Shown here: positions 9,141-17,519 of the stretch, piece by piece
How the letters are laid out: every line of letters begins with the position of its first letter
Position numbering within the stretch: position 1 is the first letter of the stretch
Assembly: GCF_040393045.1 (NCBI RefSeq)
Contig: NZ_JBEBUX010000003.1
Coordinates: forward strand, 1-64,000
Source: Pollutimonas bauzanensis_A
GTDB taxonomy: Bacteria; Pseudomonadota; Gammaproteobacteria; Burkholderiales; Burkholderiaceae_B
DNA: 64,000 nt
Reading direction: 5' to 3'
Made by a program: the position numbers and the translations under genes
Notes under the pieces: model-generated
Databases searched by the model: none
What the model saw: the letters and a program-made list of their open reading frames with translations, nothing else
Told to the model about the DNA's origin: nothing

Positions 9141-9826
9141 AAGAGACGGCTTCCTGAGCCCGACATACGCGATCTGTCAGGCATTAGCTGTGTCGCGATC
9201 CACAGCACGGCAACACAGGTCAAAGAGGTTATCAACACGAGCATCAGCGCCAAGTCGTCATTGCCAGCCTGGACTGCTTCGTAGATGGAAATCGATAAGG
9301 TTTGTGTACGCCCGGGTATGCTGCCGGCGATCATCAGGGTAGCGCCAAATTCGCCCAAAGCCCGGGCAAAGGCAAGCAATATCCCCGCTACAACGCCACG
9401 CAACGCCAGAGGCAACGTAACCCTGAAGAACACCCCGGCATTGCTGATTCCCAAGACCTTGGCGGCATCTTCCAGCGTATGATCAACGCCTTCGAAAGCG
9501 GCACGCGCAGCCTTTAGCACCATCGGAAACGCTACCACCGTGGCGGCGATTACAGCGCCTTGCCAAGTGAAGACAAGCTGGATGCCCCATTGTTCAAGAT
9601 ATTGCCCAAGCCAGCCGCGACGCCCCAACAGCACCAAGAGGTAATAGCCAATGACGGTGGGAGGCAGCACCATGGGCAGCGTCAAGATGGAATCAACCAA
9701 GTCGCACCAGCGCGAGCGCCAACGGGACAAGCCGTAGGCAGTGGCAATCCCCAGGATCGCTGCAAAAAAGGCGGCCCAGCCGGCCACCTTCAAGGAAAGC
9801 AATAACGGAATGCTAAAACTGTTCAT
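9137..9826 (-). CDS. modB: Molybdate ABC transporter permease
   Basis: Inner-membrane channel subunit of the molybdate importer. 229 residues, strongly hydrophobic with about five or six membrane segments. The EAA loop for docking ModC is visible as EDAAKVLGISNAGVFFRVTL followed by GEFGATLMIAGSIPG, which is characteristic of ModB/CysT permeases. It starts 11 bp after the modA stop and overlaps modC by 4 bp, so modABC is one operon. Confidence 0.94.
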   Translation of the reverse strand: MNSFSIPLLLSLKVAGWAAFFAAILGIATAYGLSRWRSRWCDLVDSILTLPMVLPPTVIGYYLLVLLGRRGWLGQYLEQWGIQLVFTWQGAVIAATVVAFPMVLKAARAAFEGVDHTLEDAAKVLGISNAGVFFRVTLPLALRGVVAGILLAFARALGEFGATLMIAGSIPGRTQTLSISIYEAVQAGNDDLALMLVLITSLTCVAVLWIATQLMPDRSRMSGSGSRLL

Positions 9827-9837
9827 GCATGCACTGC

Positions 9838-10593
9838 TTACGGCTTGGCAAAGCCAAATTTAGCCAATACGGCTTGCCCCTCGGGCGAGTGAATATACGC
9901 CAGGAAGTCTGCCGCCTGGGCATGCCGCCCTTTGCGCTGGACCAAAGCAATGGGATACAGCACCGGCTCAGGAGAAGGCAGCTTTTCGATGACCTTGACC
10001 TTTTCCGGCATGATGGCCGCATCGGTGGCAAAAACGAAGCCTGCATCGACCTCGCCCCGCGCGACATAGTCCAGAACCTGCCGCACGTTTTGGCCCAGCA
10101 CTTCACGTTGCTTGACCGCATCCCAGTCGCCTGAGTGTTCGAGCGTCGCCTTCGTGTAGCGGCCTACCGGCACAGTCGCCGGGTTGCCGAACGCAACGCG
10201 CTTGACGCTATCGGACTTCAGGTCGGCCAGCGATTGAATCTTCAGCGGATTATCAGCGGGTACGATAAAAACGACTTCGTTACGGACAAAATCCTTGCGT
10301 GACGCGACATCAATAACCTTGGCTTCGACGGCCTTGTCCATTGCTTTTTGATCAGCCGAGGCAAAGATATCCGTCGGGGCGCCGTTCACGATTTGCTGCA
10401 CCAGCACATCAGACGCGGCGAAGCTCATCAATACCTTGGTATCTGGATGCGTTTGCTGGAACTTTACCGCCAGTTCGGTAAATGCGTTAGTCAGACTGGC
10501 CGCGGCAGACACCACGATATCTTCCGCTGACGCAGATGCGTTCCATCCCAGCATCGCGAAAAGCGCCGTTGCGACAAACCGTTTGATTTTCAT
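9838..10593 (-). CDS. modA: Molybdate-binding periplasmic protein
   Basis: Type II periplasmic binding protein that captures molybdate (or tungstate). 251 residues with a signal peptide (MKIKRFVATALFAMLGWNASASA). The ligand-binding starts are typical: VSAAASLTNAF, FAASDVLVQQI and NGAPTDIFASAD, followed by VPVGRYTKATL and the domain closing around YVARGEVDAGFVFATDA. First gene of modABC. A GGGGCAGGA ribosome site lies just before the ATG. A ModE-like operator lies about 50-75 bp upstream. Confidence 0.95.
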   Translation of the reverse strand: MKIKRFVATALFAMLGWNASASAEDIVVSAAASLTNAFTELAVKFQQTHPDTKVLMSFAASDVLVQQIVNGAPTDIFASADQKAMDKAVEAKVIDVASRKDFVRNEVVFIVPADNPLKIQSLADLKSDSVKRVAFGNPATVPVGRYTKATLEHSGDWDAVKQREVLGQNVRQVLDYVARGEVDAGFVFATDAAIMPEKVKVIEKLPSPEPVLYPIALVQRKGRHAQAADFLAYIHSPEGQAVLAKFGFAKP

Positions 10594-10640
10594 TCCTGCC
10601 CCTGTTTGCTATCGAATATAAGGTTTACATGCTGCACAAT

Positions 10641-10668
10641 CTCGTAATATATATACCTACATAACGAT
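10641..10668. promoter_or_regulatory. ModE operator upstream of modA
   Basis: On the minus strand the site reads ATCGTTATGTA, six bases, TATATTACGAG. The E. coli ModE consensus as remembered is ATCGCTATATA-N6-TATATAACGAT, so each half differs at two positions. It lies in the divergent modA-xerD gap, and a candidate -10 (TATATT at 10620-10615, minus strand) lies between it and modA. This fits repression of modABC by ModE-molybdate. Confidence 0.8.
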
Positions 10669-10705
10669 AGTCAAATTCATGGCCAGACCGGATGGATAGG
10701 ATAAG

Positions 10706-11683
10706 ATGATGGTGGCCAGCCAAGCGCAACCCATACGGACGCCTTGCCACTCTATTTACTTAGCATCTACGGTCACGACAACCTTGGTATTTCTACCCCC
10801 CGCTTCCATTGATACTTTTATCGACGCAATGTGGCTGGAAGACGGCCTGGCGGCAAACACGCTGTCGGCATATCGGCGCGACCTCGGTGCTTTTGCACGA
10901 TGGCTGCACGAGAAAAAAGCCAAAGGGCTGGAACAAGCCGATGCTGCCGATATCCAGGATTGGTTTGTTGCCCGCCACCCAACCAGTAAAGCCACGACCG
11001 CCAATCGCCGCCTGGCTGCGCTAAGACGTTTCTACCTCTGGGCCATGCGCCACGGGCTGGTTGCCAAAGACCCTTGCCTGACCTTGCGCGCCGCAAAGCA
11101 GGCTGCACGTTTTCCCAAGACCTTATCGGAAGACCAGGTAGACGCCTTGATGCACGCGCCAGACGAGCGAAGCACCCTGGGCTTGCGCGACCGTGCCATG
11201 CTCGAAACCTTATACGCCACCGGCCTACGTGTCACCGAATTGATCAACCTGAACGTATTGGATGTCAGCCTTACGGAAGGCGTGGTCCGCGTCAACATGG
11301 GCAAAGGCGGAAAAGACCGACTGGTGCCGCTGGGCGCGGAAGCCCAACACTGGATAGACCTGTACTTGAAACAGGCGCGCCCCGAACTGCTGGGACCGCG
11401 CCGCTGCGATGCATTATTCGTTACTGCACGCGCCGCAGCCATGACACGCCAATCATTCTGGCTCATTGTAAAGAAGCACGCCGTTCAGGCCGACATCCAT
11501 ACGCCGCTTTCACCCCATGTCGTACGGCACGCTTTTGCCACGCATTTGCTGAATCATGGCGCCGACCTGCGCGTGGTGCAGATGCTGCTGGGTCACGCCG
11601 ACATTTCCACTACGCAGATATATACTCATGTGGCGCGCGAAAGGCTCAAAGCCCTACATGCCAAGCATCACCCGCGCGCTTGA
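10706..11683 (+). CDS. xerD: Site-specific tyrosine recombinase XerD
   Basis: Resolves chromosome dimers at dif together with XerC. Seen: an N-terminal SAM-like core-binding domain (LAANTLSAYRRDLGAFARWL) and the catalytic domain with Arg in ATGLRVTELINL, Lys in GKGGKDRLVPLG, His-x-x-Arg in HVVRHAFATHLLNHG, His in LLGHADISTTQIYTHV and the Tyr nucleophile. The first ATG follows AGGATAAG, a fair ribosome site, but gives about 26 extra residues relative to a usual XerD of about 298. A TTG at 10784 would give the usual length. It is a housekeeping recombinase, not a phage integrase. Confidence 0.92.
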   Translation: MMVASQAQPIRTPCHSIYLASTVTTTLVFLPPASIDTFIDAMWLEDGLAANTLSAYRRDLGAFARWLHEKKAKGLEQADAADIQDWFVARHPTSKATTANRRLAALRRFYLWAMRHGLVAKDPCLTLRAAKQAARFPKTLSEDQVDALMHAPDERSTLGLRDRAMLETLYATGLRVTELINLNVLDVSLTEGVVRVNMGKGGKDRLVPLGAEAQHWIDLYLKQARPELLGPRRCDALFVTARAAAMTRQSFWLIVKKHAVQADIHTPLSPHVVRHAFATHLLNHGADLRVVQMLLGHADISTTQIYTHVARERLKALHAKHHPRA

Positions 11684-11725
11684 GTGCAACGACAGCCCCA
11701 CCCTATTTGTTAAACACATCTCATC

Positions 11726-12220
11726 ATGGCAAAAGACAAACACGTATCAGAAACACCGGCAACGCAGTTTCTGAAGAAAAACAAAATAGCCTATAGCGAG
11801 CATCCCTACGATTATGTAGACCATGGCGGCGCCACCGAAGCCGCAAAACAACTGGGCCTGGACTTGCACCAAGTCGCCAAGACACTGATCATGGAAGACG
11901 AGAATGCTCGGCCCCTGATTGTCGTCATGCACGGCGACTGCGAAGTTTCCACCAAGAATCTGGCTCGTCAGATCGGCGCAAAAAAAGTCGCCCCCTGCAC
12001 GCCCGATACGGCGCAAAAACATTCCGGCTATCTGGTAGGCGGCACATCGCCTTTTGCAACACGCAAGAAAATGCCGGTATGGGTGGAGGCCGCTCTTTTA
12101 GAATATCCGGTTGTCTACCTGAACGGCGGACGGCGTGGGTATTTGATTGGCGTGCCAGCGTCAGCGCTGACTGGCTTGCTGGACGCAAAACCGGTGACTG
12201 TGGGATTAGCCAAAGGCTAA
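11726..12220 (+). CDS. ybaK: Cys-tRNA(Pro)/Cys-tRNA(Cys) deacylase YbaK
   Basis: A trans-editing enzyme that hydrolyses mischarged Cys-tRNA(Pro). 164 residues of the YbaK/aminoacyl-tRNA-editing fold. Seen: VAKTLIMED, the KKVAPCTPD segment around the conserved Lys, GYLVGGTSPFATRKKMPVW, and LNGGRRGYLIGV, which are the family hallmarks. It follows xerD by 42 bp on the same strand and is followed by a convergent tRNA gene. The name ebsC is also used. Confidence 0.93.
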   Translation: MAKDKHVSETPATQFLKKNKIAYSEHPYDYVDHGGATEAAKQLGLDLHQVAKTLIMEDENARPLIVVMHGDCEVSTKNLARQIGAKKVAPCTPDTAQKHSGYLVGGTSPFATRKKMPVWVEAALLEYPVVYLNGGRRGYLIGVPASALTGLLDAKPVTVGLAKG

Positions 12221-12279
12221 GGTCGATGCAACGGCAATTGCTTCAATAAAAAAAGCTTGCACTGTACAGAAATAGCTGG

Positions 12280-12351
12280 CGTCTCCAGCAGGAATCGAAC
12301 CTGCAATCTTCCCTTAGGAGGGGAAAGTTATATCCATTTAACTATGGAGAC
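12280..12351 (-). tRNA. tRNA-Arg (anticodon CCU)
   Basis: Minus-strand cloverleaf. Acceptor GTCTCCA pairs with TGGAGAC (7 bp) with discriminator G. The anticodon arm is TTCCC-CTCCTAA-GGGAA, placing CCU in the anticodon (reads AGG). The T arm is GCAGG-TTCGATT-CCTGC. No CCA is encoded. A run of seven T lies about 25 bases downstream on the same strand (12255-12249) and may end transcription. Confidence 0.95.
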
Positions 12352-12388
12352 GCAAAACCGAAACCGGATTATAAGGCAGTCCGGAGAG

Positions 12389-12422
12389 AAAAAAGCCGAG
12401 GCGCACGCCCCGGCTTTTTTTT
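12389..12422 (-). terminator. Rho-independent terminator (both directions possible)
   Basis: Stem GCCGAGGC/GCCCCGGC (one mismatch) with loop GCAC, flanked by A6 on one side and T8 on the other. It lies 17 bp after the stop of the minus-strand Bug gene and so most likely ends that transcript. Confidence 0.85.
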
Positions 12423-12439
12423 AAACGGCAATAAGTCGA

Positions 12440-13423
12440 CTATTCAAGCTTGATGTTGCCTTTGGCGACAACATCTTTAGCCCAATCGAATTGCTCTTTG
12501 ATTTCCTTGCCGAACTCTTCTGGCGTGTTGCCGGAAGGTGCAGCGCCTTGCTTTTCAAGAGCTTCGATAACCTTGGGGTCTTTCAAAGCCACCACTGCCG
12601 CGTCACGCAACTTTTTAACGATTTCGGGTGGAGTGCCTTTAGGAGCAAGCAGACCATACCAGGCTGGCTGGTTAAGCTGAGGATAGCCCTCTTCTGCCAA
12701 TGTAGGAACGTCTTTCAGGCTAGGAAGGCGCTCTGGCCATGCCACAGCCATTGCACGTAGGTTACCAGCCTGAATTTGGGCCATGGAGGAAGGCAAGTTG
12801 TCGAACATGATTTCGATTTGACCGCCAACAGCATCCGTCACTGCGGGACCCGAACCTTTGTAGGGCACGTGAACCGTATCGGTGCCAGTCGCGAGCTTGA
12901 AGGCTTCGCCAAACAAGTGCAGCACCGAGCAAGTGCCCGAACTACCGTTGGAATACTTGCCCGGATTGTCTTTAAGCACCTTCACAAATTCCTTGAAGTT
13001 TTTGGCAGGGAACTTGGGATTGACTTCGATAACGTTAGGCACGTTGGCAAAGTTGGTGACTGGAACGAAGTCCGTCAACGCATCGTAGGGTAAATCGGTG
13101 GGACGGCAAGCTGGCAACACAGCTAGCGTGGATACTGTAGCGATCGACAAGGTGTAGCCGTCGGGTTTGGCACGCGCTGCTTCGGCTGCGCCGATAGCAC
13201 CGCCTGCGCCGCCTTTGTTCTCGACGACGAACGTTTGGCCCAATTCCTGGCCCATGCGTTGCGTCACGATGCGAGCAACGATATCGGTTGAACCGCCAGG
13301 CGCAAAAGGAACGATGACCCGAACAGGTTGGGTAGGATATTCGGCTGCATTCGCGGCGCCGAACACCGAAGCAACACCAGCAACCAGGGCTAACGCGGCG
13401 AATTTATTTCGAAATGGGACCAT
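12440..13423 (-). CDS. Bug-family (TctC-like) tripartite tricarboxylate-type periplasmic binding protein, copy 1
   Basis: Extracytoplasmic binding protein for small carboxylates or related ligands. 327 residues with a signal peptide (KFAALALVAGVASVFGAANAAEYPTQ, split here for length as seen at the N-terminus). Bug hallmarks: PVRVIVPFAPGGSTDIVARI, VVENKGGAGGAIGAAEAARA and DGYTLSIATVSTLAV, then VPYKGSGPAVTDAVGGQIEIMF. Two Cys (ACRPTDLPYD and SSGTCSVL) recur in the neighbour. Ribosome site GGAGAG before ATG. Ligand cannot be told. No TctA/TctB membrane genes are nearby. It is a close paralogue of the next gene upstream. Confidence 0.92.
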   Translation of the reverse strand: MVPFRNKFAALALVAGVASVFGAANAAEYPTQPVRVIVPFAPGGSTDIVARIVTQRMGQELGQTFVVENKGGAGGAIGAAEAARAKPDGYTLSIATVSTLAVLPACRPTDLPYDALTDFVPVTNFANVPNVIEVNPKFPAKNFKEFVKVLKDNPGKYSNGSSGTCSVLHLFGEAFKLATGTDTVHVPYKGSGPAVTDAVGGQIEIMFDNLPSSMAQIQAGNLRAMAVAWPERLPSLKDVPTLAEEGYPQLNQPAWYGLLAPKGTPPEIVKKLRDAAVVALKDPKVIEALEKQGAAPSGNTPEEFGKEIKEQFDWAKDVVAKGNIKLE

Positions 13424-13563
13424 AAGAAGTCTCTCCGTGAAAACATTTTATTTGAATAACCAGGCCTTTATTTTAGGCTAGGCTTATGCATGTCACTAGC
13501 AGAATAACAGCATTTAGTTACTGTTGTCTTATACGTATTATGCGTTACCAAGTACCAGAAGGA

Positions 13564-14553
13564 TTATTCGAACTTGAAGTTTTTCTGCGCCACTACGCCT
13601 TTGGCCCAGTCATATTGCTCTTTGATTTCCTTGGCGAATTCTTCCGGTGTATTACCAGACGGCGCAGCACCCTGCTTTTCCAAAGCCGCGATAACCTTGG
13701 GATCTTTCAATGCCACCACCGCGGCGTCGCGCAACTTGTTGACGATTTCAGGCGGTGTTCCCTTTGGCGCCAGCAAACCATACCAAGCCGGCTGGTTCAA
13801 TTGTGGGTAACCGAGTTCAGCCAGCGTAGCGACATCTTTGAGAGAGCCCATCCGCTGTGGTGCTGCAACAGCCAACGCACGCAGGTTGCCTGCCTGGATC
13901 TGAGACATGGAGGAAGGGATATTGTCGAACAAGACCTCAACCTGCCCGCCGACGGTATCAACCACGGCCGGACCGGATCCCTTATAGGGAACATGAACAA
14001 TATCTGTACCTGTCGCTAATTTAAAAGCCTCGCCAAACAAGTGGTTGATCGAGCAAGTGCCCGAGCTGCCATAAGAATACTTGCCCGGATTGGCCTTAAG
14101 CACTTCTACGAACGTTTTGAAGTCCTTCGCAGGAAACTTGGGGTTGACTTCGATGACGTTGGGAACATTGGCAAAATTGGTCACAGGCACAAAGTCAGTC
14201 AACGGGTCATACGGCAGGTCCGTCGGACGGCAAGCAGGGTTAACAGCCAGTGTGGACACCGTCGCAATCGATAAGTTGTAGCCATCGGGCTTTGCACGTG
14301 CTGCCTCGGCAGCGCCAATCGCCCCGCCGGCCCCTGCTTTGTTCTCTACAACCATGGGCTGGCCAAGCTCTTGGGCCATGCGCTGGCTGACAATACGTGC
14401 CACGATATCCGTTGAACCGCCTGGTGCGAAAGGCACCAATACGCGTATCGGCTGGGACGGATAATCAGCAGCATAAGCTGTGGCGCCGCCAAATACGGAC
14501 GCCAGACCCACAGCGATGGCCAGTACGGAAAATTTCTTATTAAGTGCAACCAT
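13564..14553 (-). CDS. Bug-family (TctC-like) periplasmic binding protein, copy 2
   Basis: Tandem paralogue of the preceding entry, nearly identical over long stretches (for example TDFVPVTNFANVPNVIEVNP and SGNTPEEF in both), which suggests duplication. 329 residues from MVALNKKFSVLA at 14553. This start is chosen because GGAGAG lies seven bases upstream, the same spacing as in copy 1, while the longer frame to 14577 has no such site. Signal peptide followed by DYPSQPIRVLVPFAPGGSTD. A 140-bp gap separates the two copies, so each may have its own promoter. It is divergent from an AEC carrier, which may share a substrate class (inference). Confidence 0.92.
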   Translation of the reverse strand: MVALNKKFSVLAIAVGLASVFGGATAYAADYPSQPIRVLVPFAPGGSTDIVARIVSQRMAQELGQPMVVENKAGAGGAIGAAEAARAKPDGYNLSIATVSTLAVNPACRPTDLPYDPLTDFVPVTNFANVPNVIEVNPKFPAKDFKTFVEVLKANPGKYSYGSSGTCSINHLFGEAFKLATGTDIVHVPYKGSGPAVVDTVGGQVEVLFDNIPSSMSQIQAGNLRALAVAAPQRMGSLKDVATLAELGYPQLNQPAWYGLLAPKGTPPEIVNKLRDAAVVALKDPKVIAALEKQGAAPSGNTPEEFAKEIKEQYDWAKGVVAQKNFKFE

Positions 14554-14746
14554 CTGTCGTCTCTCCGGGAATTTCATACAAAAAAGGGCCTCTGTTCAAC
14601 AGTCCAAAGCCACTTTGCTGGCCGACAGAGTAGCATCTTCCATCAGCATTAACTTTGCTGATTAGGGCAAATATAAAGGCCTTTTTCGACTGAAATAAGC
14701 TTACGTCTAAAATAGCGGCCCGCCCTGTAATACCAGCCAAAGCCTC

Positions 14747-15646
14747 ATGTCCATCATTCAACTTGTTCTCCCCGATTTCCTGCTTATCGCTTTGGGTTGG
14801 GCGCTATTCCATAAGCTGAAATTTTCCAGCGAGTTCTTCCGGGGCGCCGAGCAGTTAGTTTATTTTGTACTTTTCCCCGCGCTGCTGTTCCATTCGATCA
14901 CGCAAACACCGTTGAGCCTGTCAGGCACTTATACCCTGCTGCAGGCGACCATGGCCGTCATGGCGTTCGGTGTCGCCATGGCGTGGCTGGCGGTACCAAC
15001 GCTACGGCCTGATCCGATTGCCCATGCGTCTGTCGCTCAATGCGCCTATCGTTTCAATACTTTTATGGGCTTATCGCTGGCTGGCGGGCTGGCAGGTGCA
15101 AGCGGCCAGACCATCATGGCTGTGATTGTGGGTTTTGCAGTACCGATCTCCAATGTGGCCGCCGTCCACGCCCTGGCCCGCCAGAACGGTGGAAAGATAT
15201 TCAAGGAAATCCTCCGAAATCCGTTCATCATCGCCACAATCCTTGCTTTGTTGTGCAATATTTTGGGCGTGCCTATCCCCAAGCCGGTAGATACCGTGCT
15301 GGGCCGCCTTGGCGCTTGCGCGATTGCCATCGGTTTGATGTGTGTAGGAGCGACGCTTTCGCTCAATGGCGGAAAAGGTGCTGCCAGGCTAATGACATGG
15401 ATGCTCGCCGTACGCTTGCTGTTGACGCCGGTGGCGGCCATTGCCATTGGCTGGGCATTGGAGCTTTCTGTGGTCGAACGGCAAATACTGTTGTTATTTA
15501 GTGCCCTTCCGACAGCCTCTTCAGCCTACGTATTGGCGGCAAGAATGGGCGGCAATGGGCAGATGGTGGCTGTTACGATGTCGCTGGGCACCTTGCTGTC
15601 GGCTCTAACTATTCCGTTCTGGCTAATGATAGGGGCTAATCCATAG
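14747..15646 (+). CDS. AEC (auxin efflux carrier) family transporter
   Basis: An inner-membrane carrier of about ten helices, 299 residues. Relatives move organic acids such as malate or malonate. Seen: FRGAEQLVYFVLFPALLFHS near the N-terminus, the central RFNTFMGLSLA..ASGQTIMAVIVGFAVPISN region, and the C-terminal LLFSALPTASSAYVLAARMGG with a conserved PTASSAY motif. It lies divergent from the Bug genes and 9 bp before tsaE. Substrate unknown. Confidence 0.88.
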   Translation: MSIIQLVLPDFLLIALGWALFHKLKFSSEFFRGAEQLVYFVLFPALLFHSITQTPLSLSGTYTLLQATMAVMAFGVAMAWLAVPTLRPDPIAHASVAQCAYRFNTFMGLSLAGGLAGASGQTIMAVIVGFAVPISNVAAVHALARQNGGKIFKEILRNPFIIATILALLCNILGVPIPKPVDTVLGRLGACAIAIGLMCVGATLSLNGGKGAARLMTWMLAVRLLLTPVAAIAIGWALELSVVERQILLLFSALPTASSAYVLAARMGGNGQMVAVTMSLGTLLSALTIPFWLMIGANP

Positions 15647-15655
15647 CTAACGCAT

Positions 15656-16198
15656 ATGACTCAAGAAAACATCCAATTCAGTACAAAAGCGCTGTACTTA
15701 CCCGATGAACAGGCCACGATCGCGCTGGCAGCCCAGCTTGCCCCAATGCTTTGCGGCACCCACCCGGCCGTCGACGCAACGCAACGAGGCGGAAGAATAC
15801 ACCTGCGCGGTGAGCTAGGAGCCGGCAAAACCAGCTTCGCTCGGGCGCTGTTACGGGCAGCTGGAATTACCGGAAAAATAAAAAGTCCTAGCTATGCGCT
15901 GATGGAAAGCTATAATCTTTCTAACTTAAACTTCTATCATCTTGATTTCTATAGATTTAGCGACTCCCGAGAATGGGTCGACGCAGGATTTCGAGATATA
16001 CTGCAAAAAGAAGCAATAGTTTTAATCGAATGGCCGGAGCAAGCGGGGGCTTTATTACCTCCTCCAGATCTCGATATCAATCTTGAATACGCAGAACATG
16101 GGCGGCATGCCAGCTTAACGGCCCATAGCAACAAAGGAAAATTATGGCTGACGACACTCGCCCTTCCCCCACAGGACTCTCCCGGCGCCGGCTCATAG
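15656..16198 (+). CDS. tsaE: tRNA threonylcarbamoyladenosine biosynthesis ATPase TsaE
   Basis: The P-loop ATPase of the TsaBDE complex that makes t6A37 in ANN-decoding tRNAs. Seen: Walker A LRGELGAGKTSFARALLR, then KSPSYALMESY, the NLNFYHLDFYRFSDS motif and VLIEWPEQ. 180 residues, slightly longer than the usual 150-160 because of N- and C-terminal tails. Its end overlaps amiC by 55 bp in another frame. A stretch at 15880-15960 is strikingly AT-rich compared with its neighbours. The tsaE-amiC-mutL-miaA order is common in proteobacteria. Confidence 0.93.
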   Translation: MTQENIQFSTKALYLPDEQATIALAAQLAPMLCGTHPAVDATQRGGRIHLRGELGAGKTSFARALLRAAGITGKIKSPSYALMESYNLSNLNFYHLDFYRFSDSREWVDAGFRDILQKEAIVLIEWPEQAGALLPPPDLDINLEYAEHGRHASLTAHSNKGKLWLTTLALPPQDSPGAGS

Positions 16199-17490
16199 CA
16201 ACCGCGAGCACGTTATTCCTTCTTCCTGTTGTTCCGCGCCTGGCCATGGCGGGTACTATCCTGGCTGTACGAACTTGGCCAGCCGACGAATACACCCGTG
16301 TCACCCTGGAAATGGACAGCGAACTGAAGGCTGAACATTTCACCCTTGAGGGCCCCGACCGGCTTGTGGTAGATATCGAGGGGCTGACCATGAGCCGGGC
16401 CATCAATGACCTGGTGTCAAAGATCAAACCCAATGACCCCTACATCGAATCGGTACGCGTAGCGCAAAACCGACCCGATGTCATTCGCCTGGTTATGGAC
16501 TTGAAGCAGCCTATTGCGCCACAGGTCTTTACCCTTAAGCCTATTGGCGAATACAAATACCGGCTGGTGCTCGACTTGTACCCCAAGGTTGCGCAAGACC
16601 CTTTGCTTGCCATCATGGACAACAAAGAAACCGACCCGTTGGCTCAGGTACTAGAGGACCTTGCCCAGAATTCGCCATCCCAGGCCCCCATTCCATCAGT
16701 AGAAGGGCAAAAGCTGCCTCCTGTAGCCACAAAGCCCAGGTCGCCCGCTGCGCCTCCACCTATTGCTACGCAGCCGCGCGATAGTTCCCGTCCCATACTC
16801 GTCGCCCTTGACCCAGGCCATGGCGGCGAAGACCCCGGCGCCGTTGGACGCAGCGGCACTAAGGAAAAAGACATTGTGCTGAGTATTGCCCGGCGTCTGA
16901 AAAAACTGATAGACGCGCAGCCTAATATGCGGGCCTATCTGACTCGGGACAATGATTATTTCGTGCCTCTGGGGGTGCGCGTACAGAAGGCGCGCCGCGT
17001 CAAGGCGGATTTGTTTATTTCCATACACGCCGACGCATGGATCAAGCCCAGCGCCAGGGGATCCTCGGTTTTCGCGTTATCGCAAAATGGCGCTACCAGT
17101 TCAGCGGCCCGCTGGATGGCCCAGCGTGAAAACGACGCTGACCTTATCGGCGGCGTCAACCTGGGGTCGCACAACAAACAGGTGGCTCAAGTATTGCTGG
17201 ACCTTTCCACCGCGGCACAGATCAATGACTCAGTGCAAGTGGGCAGCCGTATCCTGGGCGAGATCGGAAAAATCAATAAGCTGCATAAAAACCGTGTGGA
17301 ACGGGCGGGTTTTGCCGTACTGAAAGCCCCGGACATCCCGTCCATACTGGTGGAAACCGCTTTCATCAGCAACCCTGAAGAGGAGCGCCTGTTGCGCAGC
17401 CCGGCGCACCAGGACCGTATCGCGAAAGCCATGCTAAGCGGCATTGGCGATTACTTCGCGGCCAGCCCCGCGCTGGCGCGCCGGACCTGA
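16144..17490 (+). CDS. amiC: N-acetylmuramoyl-L-alanine amidase AmiC
   Basis: A periplasmic zinc amidase that splits septal peptidoglycan in cell separation. 448 residues. The N-terminus is a Tat signal (SRRRLIATASTLFLLPVV). Next comes an AMIN domain (about 40-140: VRTWPADEYTRVTLEMDS), then a Pro/Ala/Ser linker, then the amidase_3 domain: LDPGHGGEDPGAVG, KEKDIVLSIARRL, DLFISIHADAW and ILVETAFISNPEEERLL, with the zinc His/Glu residues present. AAAGGAAAATT precedes the ATG and decides this start inside tsaE. A hairpin follows the stop. Confidence 0.94.
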   Translation: MADDTRPSPTGLSRRRLIATASTLFLLPVVPRLAMAGTILAVRTWPADEYTRVTLEMDSELKAEHFTLEGPDRLVVDIEGLTMSRAINDLVSKIKPNDPYIESVRVAQNRPDVIRLVMDLKQPIAPQVFTLKPIGEYKYRLVLDLYPKVAQDPLLAIMDNKETDPLAQVLEDLAQNSPSQAPIPSVEGQKLPPVATKPRSPAAPPPIATQPRDSSRPILVALDPGHGGEDPGAVGRSGTKEKDIVLSIARRLKKLIDAQPNMRAYLTRDNDYFVPLGVRVQKARRVKADLFISIHADAWIKPSARGSSVFALSQNGATSSAARWMAQRENDADLIGGVNLGSHNKQVAQVLLDLSTAAQINDSVQVGSRILGEIGKINKLHKNRVERAGFAVLKAPDIPSILVETAFISNPEEERLLRSPAHQDRIAKAMLSGIGDYFAASPALARRT

Positions 17491-17493
17491 CCC

Positions 17494-17519
17494 ATCGCCC
17501 GCCTCAAGAGGTGGGCGAT
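17494..17519 (+). terminator. Hairpin at amiC 3' end, likely terminator
   Basis: ATCGCCCGCCT-CAAG-AGGTGGGCGAT, an 11-bp stem with one G-T pair and a 4-base loop, followed on the plus strand by TTCTTCTT. It starts 3 bp after the amiC stop and overlaps the end of the convergent dedA gene. The U tract is interrupted, so efficiency is uncertain. Confidence 0.6.

Noticed and set aside
10706..12351. Integrase next to tRNA gene as sign of a genomic island
   Set aside because: The recombinase is a housekeeping XerD of normal type, the tRNA is intact with no repeated 3' copy seen, and flanking genes are ordinary.
13424..13563. Small inverted repeats in the gap between the two Bug genes
   Set aside because: Stems of five bases or fewer without U tract; nothing distinguishable from chance.
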